A stretch of DNA of 31,166 bases from Opitutia bacterium. GTDB lineage: Bacteria; Verrucomicrobiota; Verrucomicrobiae; Opitutales; UBA953. Where the stretch lies: the NCBI GenBank assembly GCA_947465345.1, contig CANHZL010000008.1, positions 1 to 31,166 of the forward strand, in the 5' to 3' direction. Shown piece after piece: positions 16,024 through 25,676 of this stretch; the first letter of the stretch is position 1, and the number at the start of each line of letters is the position of its first letter. A model generated the notes under the pieces. It searched no databases. It saw only the letters and a program-made list of their open reading frames with translations, and had not been told where the DNA came from. The translations under genes were made by a program, and so were the position numbers.

Positions 16024-16620
16024 TTAGGCGCGGGCCGCCTTGGGCGCCACGACGTGGTCGACGAGGCCGTAGGCCTTGGCCTGTTCGGCCGTCATGTAAA
16101 AGTCGCGGTCGGAGTCGCGCATCAAGTCTTCCGGCGTCTTGCCGCTGTGCTTGGCGAGGACGTGGTTGAGCGTGTCACGCCAGCGGAGGATTTCCTTGGC
16201 GGCGATCGAGATGTCGGAAGTCTGGCCGCCCGCGCCACCGCTGGGCTGATGGATCATCACGCGGCAGTTCGGGAGCGCGTGGCGCTTACCCTTCGTGCCG
16301 GCGGCGAGGAGTACCGAGGCCATGCTGGCCGAGAGGCCGATGCAGTAGGTGTTGATCTCGCACGTGAGGAAGTTCATCGTGTCGTAAATCGCCATGCCCG
16401 CGGTGACCGAGCCGCCGGGGGAGTTGATGTAGATCGAGATGTCCTTCTTCGGATCTTCCATCTGCAGGAAGAGCAGCTGCGCGATGACCGCGTTGGCGAC
16501 GTCGTCGTAGATCGGCGAGCCGATGAAGATGATGCGGTCCTTGAGCAGGCGGCTGTAAATGTCCCAGGCTCGTTCGCCACGGGCGTCGCGTTCGACGACG
16601 TTAGGAATGATGTAGGACAT
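16024..16620 (-). CDS. clpP: ATP-dependent Clp protease proteolytic subunit ClpP
   Basis: 198 aa serine peptidase forming the 14-mer chamber used by ClpX. The catalytic triad is Ser99 (GLSASMAS), His124 ([10 protein letters not shown]) and Asp173 (DSDRDFYM). The oxyanion-hole region [16 protein letters not shown] and the ending YGLVDHVV are typical. The propeptide is short or absent. It lies between tig (45-bp gap) and clpX (4-bp gap), the common tig-clpP-clpX order. Confidence 0.97.
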   Translation of the reverse strand: MSYIIPNVVERDARGERAWDIYSRLLKDRIIFIGSPIYDDVANAVIAQLLFLQMEDPKKDISIYINSPGGSVTAGMAIYDTMNFLTCEINTYCIGLSASMASVLLAAGTKGKRHALPNCRVMIHQPSGGAGGQTSDISIAAKEILRWRDTLNHVLAKHSGKTPEDLMRDSDRDFYMTAEQAKAYGLVDHVVAPKAARA

Positions 16621-16665
16621 GGTGGTACGAAGGGGACTGTGCCCAGACGGGGGGATTTCTCAACC

Positions 16666-17955
16666 TTAGGCTGCGATTCCGCCTGCGAGGACGGCATCGA
16701 GGGCCTTATTGAGGAGGGCGTCGCGGCGGAGCTCGGCGAGGCGCTGGCGGTCCTTAACCAGCTTTTCTGGCTGGGTCTGGCTGGCCTGGGCGGCCTGCAT
16801 GATCGCGGAGCCGAGCTCTTCTCGGGACACCTCGAGCTTGAGCTCTTCGGCGATGCGGGAGAGGACGAACTGGGCACGAACGCGGAGGGCGGCGGCCTTC
16901 TTGGCCTCGGCGAGGATGTCGTCGCGCTGGGTCTCGAGTTCTTCGGGCTTCGTGCCGCTACGCAGGCGCATCTCGGCGTACTGGTAGAAGAGGCCCTGGG
17001 CGACGGAGAGGATAGCGGATTCCGGGAGGGGGAAGTCCTGGCCAGCGAGGAGGGCGTCGACGGCCTTTTCGCGGCGGGCGGTCTCGGCGGCCTGCTTCTT
17101 GGAGCCTTCGATACCCTTGCTGACCTGAGCACGGAGGTCGGCTTCGTCCTTCACGCCGACGGACTTGCAGAACGTTTCGTCGACCTTCGGGAGTTCCTTG
17201 CGGCGAACTTCGCTGGCGGTGATGGCGTAGGCGACCTTCTTGCCGCGGAGGGCTTCGCGCTCATGCGTGGCGGGGAAGACGTATTCAGCCTGGGCGGTGG
17301 CGCCGGCCTTGAGACCGATCACGGCCTGGGCGATGGCGGGCACGGCGACGGCGGCGCCTTCGGCACCGGCTTCTTCCCAGGTGGATTCTGCGCTACCGTA
17401 GGACTTAGCCTCGGCGTCGATTTCGCTGACCGGCTTGCCGTCGACGGTGCCGACGTAGCCCACGCGGACGTAGTCGCCCTTGATGGCGGCCTCTTCGGTC
17501 TTCTCATAGCGGGCGCGCTGTTCGAGGATCTTCTTCAGATGCTCGTCGATGTCGGCGTCGGTGACGGTGATGGTCTCGACGGGGACCTTGACGGACTTCC
17601 AATCGGGGGTCTTGAACTCAGGCACGACGTCGACTTCGTAGCGGAAGATCGCGTCAGGTCCGGCGTCGGCCTCGCGCTGGACGTCGGCCACGGTGTAGAC
17701 CGTGAAGGACTTTTCCTGCTGGATGCGTTCGTAGCCCTGGGAAAGAAGGCGCTGGCTGACTTCGTCGGCGATCTGCTTGCTGTATTTCTGGCGCACGACG
17801 GCCTCGGGGGCCTTGCCGGGACGGAAGCCGGGGAGCGCGGCTTCGCGGGAGAAGCCTTTGACGACTTCCTTTTCGGCGGCGGCGACGGTCGCGGCGGGGA
17901 CCGTCACGGTGACGGTGCGGCGGGTCGGGTTAGTTTCTTGGATTTTGATGTCCAT
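16666..17955 (-). CDS. tig: Trigger factor
   Basis: 429 aa ribosome-bound chaperone for nascent chains. The N-terminal domain carries the ribosome-docking signature GFRPGKAP (43-50). The middle domain, about 150-245, aligns with the FKBP-type prolyl isomerase region (KGDYVRVGYVGTVDGKPVSE, then VIGLKAGATAQAEYVFPATH), but the FIPGFE-type active-site segment is replaced by an Ala/Val-rich stretch, so isomerase activity is doubtful. The helical C-terminal chaperone domain follows to the end. The start is the ATG at 17955 (MDIKIQETNP); the frame upstream to 18018 has no family similarity. It heads the tig-clpP-clpX operon. Confidence 0.93.
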   Translation of the reverse strand: MDIKIQETNPTRRTVTVTVPAATVAAAEKEVVKGFSREAALPGFRPGKAPEAVVRQKYSKQIADEVSQRLLSQGYERIQQEKSFTVYTVADVQREADAGPDAIFRYEVDVVPEFKTPDWKSVKVPVETITVTDADIDEHLKKILEQRARYEKTEEAAIKGDYVRVGYVGTVDGKPVSEIDAEAKSYGSAESTWEEAGAEGAAVAVPAIAQAVIGLKAGATAQAEYVFPATHEREALRGKKVAYAITASEVRRKELPKVDETFCKSVGVKDEADLRAQVSKGIEGSKKQAAETARREKAVDALLAGQDFPLPESAILSVAQGLFYQYAEMRLRSGTKPEELETQRDDILAEAKKAAALRVRAQFVLSRIAEELKLEVSREELGSAIMQAAQASQTQPEKLVKDRQRLAELRRDALLNKALDAVLAGGIAA

Positions 17956-18060
17956 GGTAGGTATAAAAGGGAGGGAGGCCCCGGGGCTGCGGACGCAGTG
18001 GGGGGAATGGCCGAGCAAATAGAACTACCCCCCACGGTCAACAGCGGAGGCGGGGCCTTT

Positions 18061-18561
18061 TCAGGCCTTTTCGGCCAATCTCTTGCGCAGGTGGGGCAGG
18101 ACGCACCGGGGGACGAAGGCCGCGGCCTGCGAGAGCTTATGGCGGGCGATGTCCTTCACGAAGCTGGAAGAGGTCACGAACTGGTCCTGACTGGGCATTA
18201 GGATGACCGTCTCGATTTCCGGGGCCATGAGGCGGTTAGCGTGGGCCAGGTCGAATTCGAACTCGAAATCGCTGAATTTACGGAGGCCGCGGATGATGGC
18301 TGCCGCCTTGTGCTTGCGGGCGAATTCGACCGTCAGGCCTTCGAGTTCGAGGACTTTGACGTTATGGATGCCCTTGCAGGCCTGGCGGGCCATGCCGAGG
18401 CGTTCCTCGACGGAGAACCAAGGGTTTTTACTGTCACTGGCGGCCACGGCGACGATGACTTTATCGAAGAGGCGCGAGGCGCGGCGGAGGACGTCTAGGT
18501 GCCCCAGCGTGATCGGGTCAAAGGTGCCGGGGTAGACGGCGATGCGTGGGAGGCGGGACAT
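18061..18561 (-). CDS. coaD: Phosphopantetheine adenylyltransferase
   Basis: 166 aa, the usual size. CoaD adenylylates 4'-phosphopantetheine to dephospho-CoA, the fourth step of CoA synthesis. The nucleotidyltransferase signature is complete: AVYPGTFDPITLGHLDVLRR with Thr13 and the GH of the T/HxGH motif (His21), then IIRGLRKFSDFEFE, and the C-terminal TSSSFVKDIARH. The ATG at 18561 has AGGA at proper spacing. A much longer in-frame extension to 19239 lies antisense to pgsA and is not real. It is divergent from pgsA and 105 bp upstream of tig on the same strand. Confidence 0.96.
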   Translation of the reverse strand: MSRLPRIAVYPGTFDPITLGHLDVLRRASRLFDKVIVAVAASDSKNPWFSVEERLGMARQACKGIHNVKVLELEGLTVEFARKHKAAAIIRGLRKFSDFEFEFDLAHANRLMAPEIETVILMPSQDQFVTSSSFVKDIARHKLSQAAAFVPRCVLPHLRKRLAEKA

Positions 18562-18615
18562 CGTTTTCCTGTTGCGGCGTACTCTCGGGCGGGAACATCC
18601 TTTCGGCAAGCCCAC
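18562..18615. promoter_or_regulatory. Divergent promoter region, coaD and pgsA
   Basis: This 54-bp gap between the coaD and pgsA starts holds the coaD ribosome binding site and must carry both promoters unless they overlap the genes. No clear boxes seen. Confidence 0.35.
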
Positions 18616-19260
18616 ATGCGTTTTCTTAGGCATCTCCCCAATCTCCTGACGGCTGCCCGCCTGCCAGCCATCTTCCTGATCACTCTCTGGACCTATTGGG
18701 CCGGTCCTTGGGCCAGCGCCGCCTTGGCGCTGTTCATCTTGGCCGCCCTGACGGACATCTTTGACGGCTGGATCGCCCGCAAGCTGAACGCCGTGACCGA
18801 CTTCGGCCGCCTCATGGACGCGCTGGTCGACAAGATCTTCATCCTCGGCCTGCTTGTTGGCCTCGCCGCTATCGATTGCCTGCCGGTTCCGCATTGGAAT
18901 GACGCTGGCCGCCCGCTTCCGGTGGATGGCGCGACGGTGCTCTACACTTCCTTCGGTGTGATGCTGATTATCATCCGCGAATTCCTGATTACTGGCCTGC
19001 GCCTCGTCGCCGCTGCCTCTGGTCAGGTGCTCGAGGCCGAGGGCCTCGGCAAGATCAAGACCTTCCTGCAGATTCTGGCCATCGGCCATCTCATCGGCCT
19101 GCGTGCTTATGAGACGCACTGGCATCTCTCGGCGGAATGGCACCAGAACTGGGAGGTCATCATCACGTCGCTCTTCTGGTTGTCGGTGCTGATCACCGTG
19201 ATCTCGGGCGCGAGCTACTTGATCCGGCATCGTCGTCACCTGCCGGGCCTGGCTTCATGA
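18616..19260 (+). CDS. pgsA: CDP-diacylglycerol-glycerol-3-phosphate phosphatidyltransferase
   Basis: 214 aa integral membrane enzyme making phosphatidylglycerol phosphate. The CDP-alcohol phosphotransferase signature D-G-x2-A-R-x8-G-x3-D-x3-D fits exactly at residues 50-72, with an extra Asp47 in the same helix. Several hydrophobic helices follow, and REFLITGLRLVAA near the middle is typical of PgsA. The ATG at 18616 gives MRFLRHLPNLLTAARL, the expected PgsA start; an upstream start at 18499 would run into coaD. Its stop overlaps the pgpA start (ATGA), and PgpA does the next reaction. Confidence 0.93.
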   Translation: MRFLRHLPNLLTAARLPAIFLITLWTYWAGPWASAALALFILAALTDIFDGWIARKLNAVTDFGRLMDALVDKIFILGLLVGLAAIDCLPVPHWNDAGRPLPVDGATVLYTSFGVMLIIIREFLITGLRLVAAASGQVLEAEGLGKIKTFLQILAIGHLIGLRAYETHWHLSAEWHQNWEVIITSLFWLSVLITVISGASYLIRHRRHLPGLAS

Positions 19261-19742
19261 TTGTTCAGATCGCGACGCTCGGTCCGCTCGGCCGCCTCAA
19301 GGCGCCTGGCACATGGGGCTCCGCGGCTGGAGTACTGTGGTGGGCGCTCGTGGTGCGTCTGGCTTACCATAAAGGATGGGAGCACGAGCTTGCCTTCGAC
19401 GCCCTCGTCGTGGTCATGGGCATCGTGCTTTGTGGCGTCGCCGCCGCAATCATCGGCAAGAAGGATCCGCAAGAAGTGAACATGGATGAATTCGTGGCCA
19501 TGCCTTTGGTTTATCTCTTCAATCCGATGGGCTATGCGATGCACGGTGGGACGAAGACGGGCCTACTTTTCATCCTCCTGGGCTTCCTGCTGTTCCGCCT
19601 TTTTGACATCACGAAACCTTTAGGCATCAAGGCGCTTGAGAAGCTGCCCGGAGGTTTCGGTATCGTGTTGGACGACGTGATGGCCGCGATCTACGCGAAC
19701 CTCGCACTGCAAGGCTTAGCCTTACTTTGGAAAGTCCTTTGA
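19257..19742 (+). CDS. pgpA: Phosphatidylglycerophosphatase A
   Basis: 161 aa membrane phosphatase that converts phosphatidylglycerol phosphate to phosphatidylglycerol. Family signs are the early APGTWGSAAGVLWWALV, the acidic core KKDPQEVNMDEFVAMP (Asp70, Glu73, Asp77, Glu78), and the closing FRLFDITKPLGIKALEK with GGFGIVLDDVMAAIYAN. The start is the ATG at 19257, inside the 4-bp overlap with the pgsA stop; longer in-frame sequence upstream to 19137 is out of phase with pgsA and rejected. The stop TGA shares one base with the ygfZ ATG. Confidence 0.92.
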   Translation: MIVQIATLGPLGRLKAPGTWGSAAGVLWWALVVRLAYHKGWEHELAFDALVVVMGIVLCGVAAAIIGKKDPQEVNMDEFVAMPLVYLFNPMGYAMHGGTKTGLLFILLGFLLFRLFDITKPLGIKALEKLPGGFGIVLDDVMAAIYANLALQGLALLWKVL

Positions 19743-20530
19743 TGTCCCTGCGCTGCGCCTTAGCTGACACCGCGGTCGTTCGGGTGACGGGCGAGGATGC
19801 GGCGGCTTTCCTGCAAGGGCAGTGCTCCGCGGACCTGCGCGCGGTCGCCCTGACCGACGCGCTCTGGCTCAACCGCAAGGGCAGGGTGCTCGCGCACACC
19901 GTTGTCGCGAAGGAAGCCGACGGTTCATTTCTCTTACTATGCCCGCATCTCGGAGCCGCTGAACTGATCGCCGTCGTGACGGCGAACGTCATCGCCGACG
20001 ACGTCGTCGCGACCGATGAAACCGCGCTTTGGCAGAAATGGATCGTCTGGGGTGCGGAGCCGACGACAGCTGGCGCGAAGATCTTCGCGACAAAGCGTTA
20101 CGGCATCGCTGCGTGGGATGTGCTCACGCCAATCGCGGCCGCCGCCCCCGGTGAGACTGCACCACTCGCCCAGCTCGATGCCTTGCGCATCGCCGCCGGT
20201 GTGCCTGCCGTGCCGGCTGATTGTGGTGCCAACGAATTTCCGCAGGAGTGCGGGCTTGATGCCTGGGTTAGTTCTACCAAGGGCTGCTACCTCGGCCAAG
20301 AGGTCATGGCTCGGATCCAGTCGATGGGGTCGCTACGACGCATTCTCCGACGTGTGTCGGGCCCGGTGTCGGTCGGACAGGAGCTGAAGACGTCGGAAGG
20401 TAAGGTCATGGGTACCGTGCGTTCCGCGGCCGGTGGCATCGGTCTGGCCTTGGTCTCGGTCGACCTGCCCGAAGGGTCGGTCATCGGCGAGATGCGGATT
20501 GGTGTGCCGGCGCTGATGCCCGTGCGCTGA
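19742..20530 (+). CDS. ygfZ: YgfZ/GcvT-type folate-binding protein
   Basis: 262 aa. YgfZ proteins bind tetrahydrofolate and support assembly or repair of Fe-S clusters. The family hallmark K-G-C-Y-x-G-Q-E is exact at 180-187 with Cys182, preceded by [15 protein letters not shown]. The N-terminal half has the GcvT-like fold ([25 protein letters not shown]). The ATG at 19742 overlaps the pgpA stop by one base, so it is in the same operon. The next gene is a 4Fe-4S fumarase, a plausible client. Confidence 0.93.
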   Translation: MSLRCALADTAVVRVTGEDAAAFLQGQCSADLRAVALTDALWLNRKGRVLAHTVVAKEADGSFLLLCPHLGAAELIAVVTANVIADDVVATDETALWQKWIVWGAEPTTAGAKIFATKRYGIAAWDVLTPIAAAAPGETAPLAQLDALRIAAGVPAVPADCGANEFPQECGLDAWVSSTKGCYLGQEVMARIQSMGSLRRILRRVSGPVSVGQELKTSEGKVMGTVRSAAGGIGLALVSVDLPEGSVIGEMRIGVPALMPVR

Positions 20531-20541
20531 CCTGTTTCCGT

Positions 20542-20570
20542 TTGCGGGCGGGGGTGCCGTCCCGTATAGT
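20542..20570 (+). promoter_or_regulatory. Candidate sigma70-type promoter of the fumarase gene
   Basis: TTGCGG (20542-20547) and TATAGT (20565-20570) are separated by 17 bp. The -10 box ends 7 bases before the fumarase ATG, so transcription from it would begin at or next to the start codon. Assigned by eye; the -35 match is only partial. Confidence 0.4.
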
Positions 20571-20577
20571 GACGGTG

Positions 20578-22221
<1,644 letters not shown>

Positions 22222-22235
22222 GCGATACGTATAGG

Positions 22236-22271
22236 CACGAAAAAGGGCGCCCGTTGGGCGCCCTTTTCGTG
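22236..22271. terminator. Bidirectional terminator between fumarase and nuoA
   Basis: A long stem pairs CACGAAAA and GGGCGCCC with GGGCGCCC and TTTTCGTG around a GTT loop, with one bulged A. It lies 14 bp after the fumarase stop and 19 bp after the nuoA stop, with A and T runs suiting both directions. Confidence 0.88.
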
Positions 22272-22290
22272 GGGAATGGTAGGCAGAGAC

Positions 22291-22683
22291 TTACTTATCC
22301 CACTCCAGCGCGCCGCGCTTGAACTCGTAGGCGAGGCCGAGGACGAGGACGCCGAGGAAGACCGCGGTGGCAGCCGTGATGGCGATGCCGGCGGCGAGGA
22401 ACTCGCGGTAGACCAGGGCCCACGGCACGAGGAAGACGACTTCGATGTCGAAAAGGATGAAGAGCATCGCCGTCACGTAAAACTTCACGGCGAAACGAGG
22501 GTGGGGCTTTCCTTCCATCGGCAGGCCGCACTCGTAGGCCTTGTCCTTGATGTAGTTTCCCTTGGCGCGCTGGCCGAAGGCGTGGCTGACAATAAGGATG
22601 ATCGCGGGGATCGAGAGACCCAGAACGATCTGCACGAGGGCGGGCAGGTAGGTGCTGAGGGACTGGGATTCGGCGGCGGCCAT
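22291..22683 (-). CDS. nuoA: NADH-quinone oxidoreductase subunit A
   Basis: 130 aa with three hydrophobic helices, the expected layout of this small complex I subunit at the membrane/peripheral-arm interface. The diagnostic loop and second helix are clear: YECGLPMEGKPHPRF, then FYVTAMLFILFDIEVVFLVP. The ATG at 22683 begins MAAAESQSLSTYLP; the upstream frame to 22860 runs through a terminator and the neighbouring gene. nuoA normally precedes nuoB, but here the downstream neighbour is the convergent fumarase gene, so nuoA stands alone. Its start is only 14 bases beyond the terminator of the upstream operon. No ribosome binding site is evident. Confidence 0.93.
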   Translation of the reverse strand: MAAAESQSLSTYLPALVQIVLGLSIPAIILIVSHAFGQRAKGNYIKDKAYECGLPMEGKPHPRFAVKFYVTAMLFILFDIEVVFLVPWALVYREFLAAGIAITAATAVFLGVLVLGLAYEFKRGALEWDK

Positions 22684-22697
22684 CGGTAGCGGATACG

Positions 22698-22730
22698 AAA
22701 AAGCCCCCGCCTCGGGAGGCAAGGGCTTTT
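22698..22730 (-). terminator. Terminator after the DUF4340 gene, just before nuoA
   Basis: On the minus strand, AAAAGCCC pairs with GGGCTTTT around an inner GCCT/AGGC stem, ending in TTTTT. It lies 21 bp past the DUF4340 stop and ends 14 bp before the nuoA ATG. Confidence 0.85.
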
Positions 22731-22751
22731 GCAAGCGTTGGCTCTTTTGCC

Positions 22752-23750
22752 TTATTTTACCGCAGGAACGGCGAGGCTGGGAATCGCCGAGGGGCTCACC
22801 GCCGGCTGGGCTTGCTTGGCGAAGGCTGCGGCGGAGGCGGGAATTTGCTCCATGATCCAAGAGGGGACGGTGAACTCGGCCTTGGGCGCATACCCGTTGG
22901 CCTTGTGCTTGGGGTCGGAATGTTTTGCGCGCACGAAGGTCTTCGGCGGCTCGCCCGCTGTCTTACTCGCGACTTGGCCGAAGGTCAGGGTGAGCGAATT
23001 TCCGTCAAAGAAGCCGAGGGTGACCTGAAAGCTTTTGGCGAAGGCCGCGGCGGCGTCCTTGTCATCCTTGGCGACCGCCTCGCCGACGCGCAGCGTGGCG
23101 AGCGAAGCGGCGAGGTTCTCGATGCTCTCCGCGCCGGTGCCAGCAAAAGGCTTACCTTTGGCGGAACGGCTGAACTCCTTCTTACCATCGGACCAGTTGA
23201 ACGCGACCGATTTGACCTCCTCGGCCTTAGCGGCGCAAAGCGTCAGGTCGACCCATGAGGCGGGATCGCCGTCGAGGTCGCCAGTGAAGTCCGTCCGGAT
23301 CGCGTGAGGCTGACCTTGGTAGCGGGCGCTACTGCCGAGGCCGTCGTCGGTCTGTTTACCGAAATCGATCGTGAGGGACTTGCCCGGGGCGTTCAATGTG
23401 AGCGAGGAGTCGGCGAGGCCGAGCTTCTCCAGACGCTTGGGGTTGGCGGTCAGCAGGCCGTGGTTACTGGCTTTCTGGAGCGCCCGCACGAGCGGCGTGA
23501 GGCGGACTTCGGTGTCGACCGGCAGGCCGAACTTTTCCTTCACCGTCCAGCTGCCGTCGGCTCCCTTGGTGATGGTCGCCGTCTTGCCGTTGGCCTTCAC
23601 CACAAAGGATTGCAGGGAGGAGAGCACGGCCGCTTCGACGAGTGGTTGCTTGGTCGCGACGGGCTTAGCTTCCTCGTGGCCCAGCCACAGAGCGGCGAGG
23701 GCGAGGAGTCCGAGGGCGACGGTGGAAATGAGCAGGGTCTTGTTACGCAT
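22752..23750 (-). CDS. DUF4340 membrane-anchored protein of the Gld-type ABC operon
   Basis: 332 aa with an N-terminal membrane anchor (TLLISTVALGLLALAALWLG) and a large extracytoplasmic domain. The domain order (LSSLQSFVVKANGKTATITK, GSWTVKEKFGLPVD, then a longer beta-rich part) fits DUF4340, a family that commonly follows GldG-like genes. The C-terminal about 30 residues are proline/alanine-rich. It starts 6 bp after the gldG stop, last in the mscS-gldA-gldF-gldG run. The biochemical role is unknown; a periplasmic accessory of the ABC system is the contextual inference. Confidence 0.8.
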   Translation of the reverse strand: MRNKTLLISTVALGLLALAALWLGHEEAKPVATKQPLVEAAVLSSLQSFVVKANGKTATITKGADGSWTVKEKFGLPVDTEVRLTPLVRALQKASNHGLLTANPKRLEKLGLADSSLTLNAPGKSLTIDFGKQTDDGLGSSARYQGQPHAIRTDFTGDLDGDPASWVDLTLCAAKAEEVKSVAFNWSDGKKEFSRSAKGKPFAGTGAESIENLAASLATLRVGEAVAKDDKDAAAAFAKSFQVTLGFFDGNSLTLTFGQVASKTAGEPPKTFVRAKHSDPKHKANGYAPKAEFTVPSWIMEQIPASAAAFAKQAQPAVSPSAIPSLAVPAVK

Positions 23751-23756
23751 GGCGGA

Positions 23757-25661
23757 TTACGAGAGCTTGCGGCGGCGGGCCAGGGTGTAGAGGAGTCCGA
23801 AGAGCAGGGCGAGGGCCGGGCCGGCGAGCAGATTGAGGACCTGAAGGCGGCGGCCGAGCGAGTTGACGTCTTCGCTGAGCCCGCGGCGAATGACGCGGCG
23901 TTCTTCCGAGAGCTTGTCGGCTTCGACCTGGAACTTCTCGATTTCGCGCTGCATCTCCGGCGTGATGACGATGCCCTTGGCCGTGGCGCCGCCGGACTGG
24001 CGGGAGAGTTCCGTAATCTTCAGATTAGCCTCTTCGAGGCGGCGTTCGATTTGTTCGAGCTTCGCCTGGTAGCGGATCTGCGCGACGCGTTCCAGTTCCT
24101 GCACCTTCTTGAAAGGACGGAGTGAGGTGCCTTTTGAGCGAAGCGACACGAGCTCATCGCTGCCGCCGAGCGTCTCGAGGGCGCTGACAACGAACGTGAG
24201 ATTGTCGTTCACTGGCTCCATGGCGGCCTGGCCGCCCACTTGCCTTTGGCGGACCGTGAAGGGATCCATCATGAAGTCCGAATCAGCGACGACCAACAGG
24301 CGGGCCGGTTTCTTGCTGACCGCGAGATGCGGACCGGGGAGGGGCTTGGCGGCCACCTTCGGCGGTTCGCCTGGACGGGCCGGTTCAGGTGCGGCGGGTG
24401 GGGGCGCGCCCTTCGGGAAGGCTGTGACGAATTCACCGAAGACCGAGGCGGCGAGCACGCGCGAGCGGCCGTCTGACTTGAAGGCGAGCGCCACCTTTTC
24501 AAAAGGGCCGGCGTTGGCGGCTAGCGCACTGATTGCGCCGACCCCAGGTCCGTTGAGGGTGATGAGCGGTTCGAATTTCAGGCGCTTCTCGGCGCCGGAG
24601 ATCAGGCTGATCGCACCGGCTTCCATGAACGCGAGTTCACGGAGGTCGCTCGTGAGGGGCGAGTCCTTAGCGAAGCTGGTTGGACCGACGGCGAAGGCCG
24701 GCTGGTATTGGACGGGCTCGCCGCGGGAGCCACGGATCGAGACGGAGCTGGTGGCGTCGCCGACGACCGCATCGAGCGCGACGTCGACGCCCCAAGCGCG
24801 GAGCATGGCTGGGTCGCTGGCGGCGGTCATTGCCATCGGGGCCATCATGAAGGGCATGTTGCCCTGCGAGAATTTCTGGATGCGCGAGACTGGATCGACG
24901 GCCGCGAAGACCGGTCCGCCGGACAGCAGGAACTGGTCGATCGCGTAGGCCAGCTGTTCGTCGAGGTGATGGGCATGGACGAGCGCGACGACGGCGACGC
25001 CCTTCGGCAGCTCGTTAGCCGTGGTGTTGACCGTGATGACGTCGTAGGTCTGCCCCAGTTCCGCGATAAGGAAGTCGGCGGGCGTGGCCTGCTGTTCGCC
25101 CCCCTGGGGTCCTTGGTTGGTGATCGGCAGGGAGCTAACTAGGGCGAGCTTCGGACGTTCGAGGCGCGAAGCCGAGGAGATCAGCTTGGACAAGTCAAAC
25201 TCGAGGAACCGTTCACGGGAGGGGTCGAGCATCGGCAGGGCCTTGACGGTGTCCGCTTGCTGGGCCGTGAGGCCGAGGTAGGCGCTACCTTGGGCGGCGC
25301 GCATCGCGGCGAGGTTGTGGCGTTGCGCACGCTGTTCTTCCTTGGTGTCGGGGCGTGGGTCGGTGACGACCAGACGTACCTTGCCACCGGAGGCGGCGGC
25401 GTATTCGCGCAGTAATGTCTCGACGCGGCGGGAGTAGCTTTCGAGGTAAGGGCGGAGTTTCACGTCCGAGCGGCTGACGAAGAGCTCGAGCGTGACCGGC
25501 TCGTCGAGCCGGGCCACGATACGTTTCGAGCCGGGTGACAAAGTGAAGGTGTGGTCCGCGGTGAGGTCGGCGCGGGCGCCGACGGCGCCGAAGATCAAGT
25601 TGACGAAGAAAGCGGCCGCGAGGACGGCGAAGGCGGCGAGCAAGGCTTGGGAGCGATTCAT
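23757..25661 (-). CDS. gldG: GldG-like ABC transporter auxiliary protein
   Basis: 634 aa, membrane-anchored at both ends: a helix near 8-27 (AAFAVLAAAFFVNLIFGAVG) and another near 608-626 (NLLAGPALALLFGLLYTLA). Between them is the large periplasmic GldG/IFT52-like domain, starting LTADHTFTLSPGSKRIVARL and containing VTDPRP and LLVVADSDFM. A long charged helical region (about 525-600) precedes the last membrane segment. A proline/alanine-rich linker interrupts the domain near 420-445. In Bacteroidetes GldG works with GldA and GldF and is linked to gliding, but homologues are widespread in non-gliding bacteria. It starts 15 bp after gldF. Confidence 0.88.
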   Translation of the reverse strand: MNRSQALLAAFAVLAAAFFVNLIFGAVGARADLTADHTFTLSPGSKRIVARLDEPVTLELFVSRSDVKLRPYLESYSRRVETLLREYAAASGGKVRLVVTDPRPDTKEEQRAQRHNLAAMRAAQGSAYLGLTAQQADTVKALPMLDPSRERFLEFDLSKLISSASRLERPKLALVSSLPITNQGPQGGEQQATPADFLIAELGQTYDVITVNTTANELPKGVAVVALVHAHHLDEQLAYAIDQFLLSGGPVFAAVDPVSRIQKFSQGNMPFMMAPMAMTAASDPAMLRAWGVDVALDAVVGDATSSVSIRGSRGEPVQYQPAFAVGPTSFAKDSPLTSDLRELAFMEAGAISLISGAEKRLKFEPLITLNGPGVGAISALAANAGPFEKVALAFKSDGRSRVLAASVFGEFVTAFPKGAPPPAAPEPARPGEPPKVAAKPLPGPHLAVSKKPARLLVVADSDFMMDPFTVRQRQVGGQAAMEPVNDNLTFVVSALETLGGSDELVSLRSKGTSLRPFKKVQELERVAQIRYQAKLEQIERRLEEANLKITELSRQSGGATAKGIVITPEMQREIEKFQVEADKLSEERRVIRRGLSEDVNSLGRRLQVLNLLAGPALALLFGLLYTLARRRKLS

Positions 25662-25676
25662 GGGTGGGGTTCTCGT

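Noticed and set aside
17956..18060. Possible tig promoter with TTGACC as -35 box
   Set aside because: TTGACC is present on the minus strand, but no reasonable -10 box lies 16-18 bp downstream; TATACC near the ATG has no matching -35 box.
15703..18201. 832-aa plus-strand open frame
   Set aside because: It runs antisense across clpX, clpP and tig, all of which are certain. Long antisense frames are expected at this GC content, and the translation is Gly/Asp/Val-rich with no domain.
18562..19239. N-terminal extension of coaD to 392 aa
   Set aside because: The extension lies antisense to pgsA. CoaD proteins are about 160 aa and begin just before YPGTFDP, which the ATG at 18561 with AGGA satisfies.
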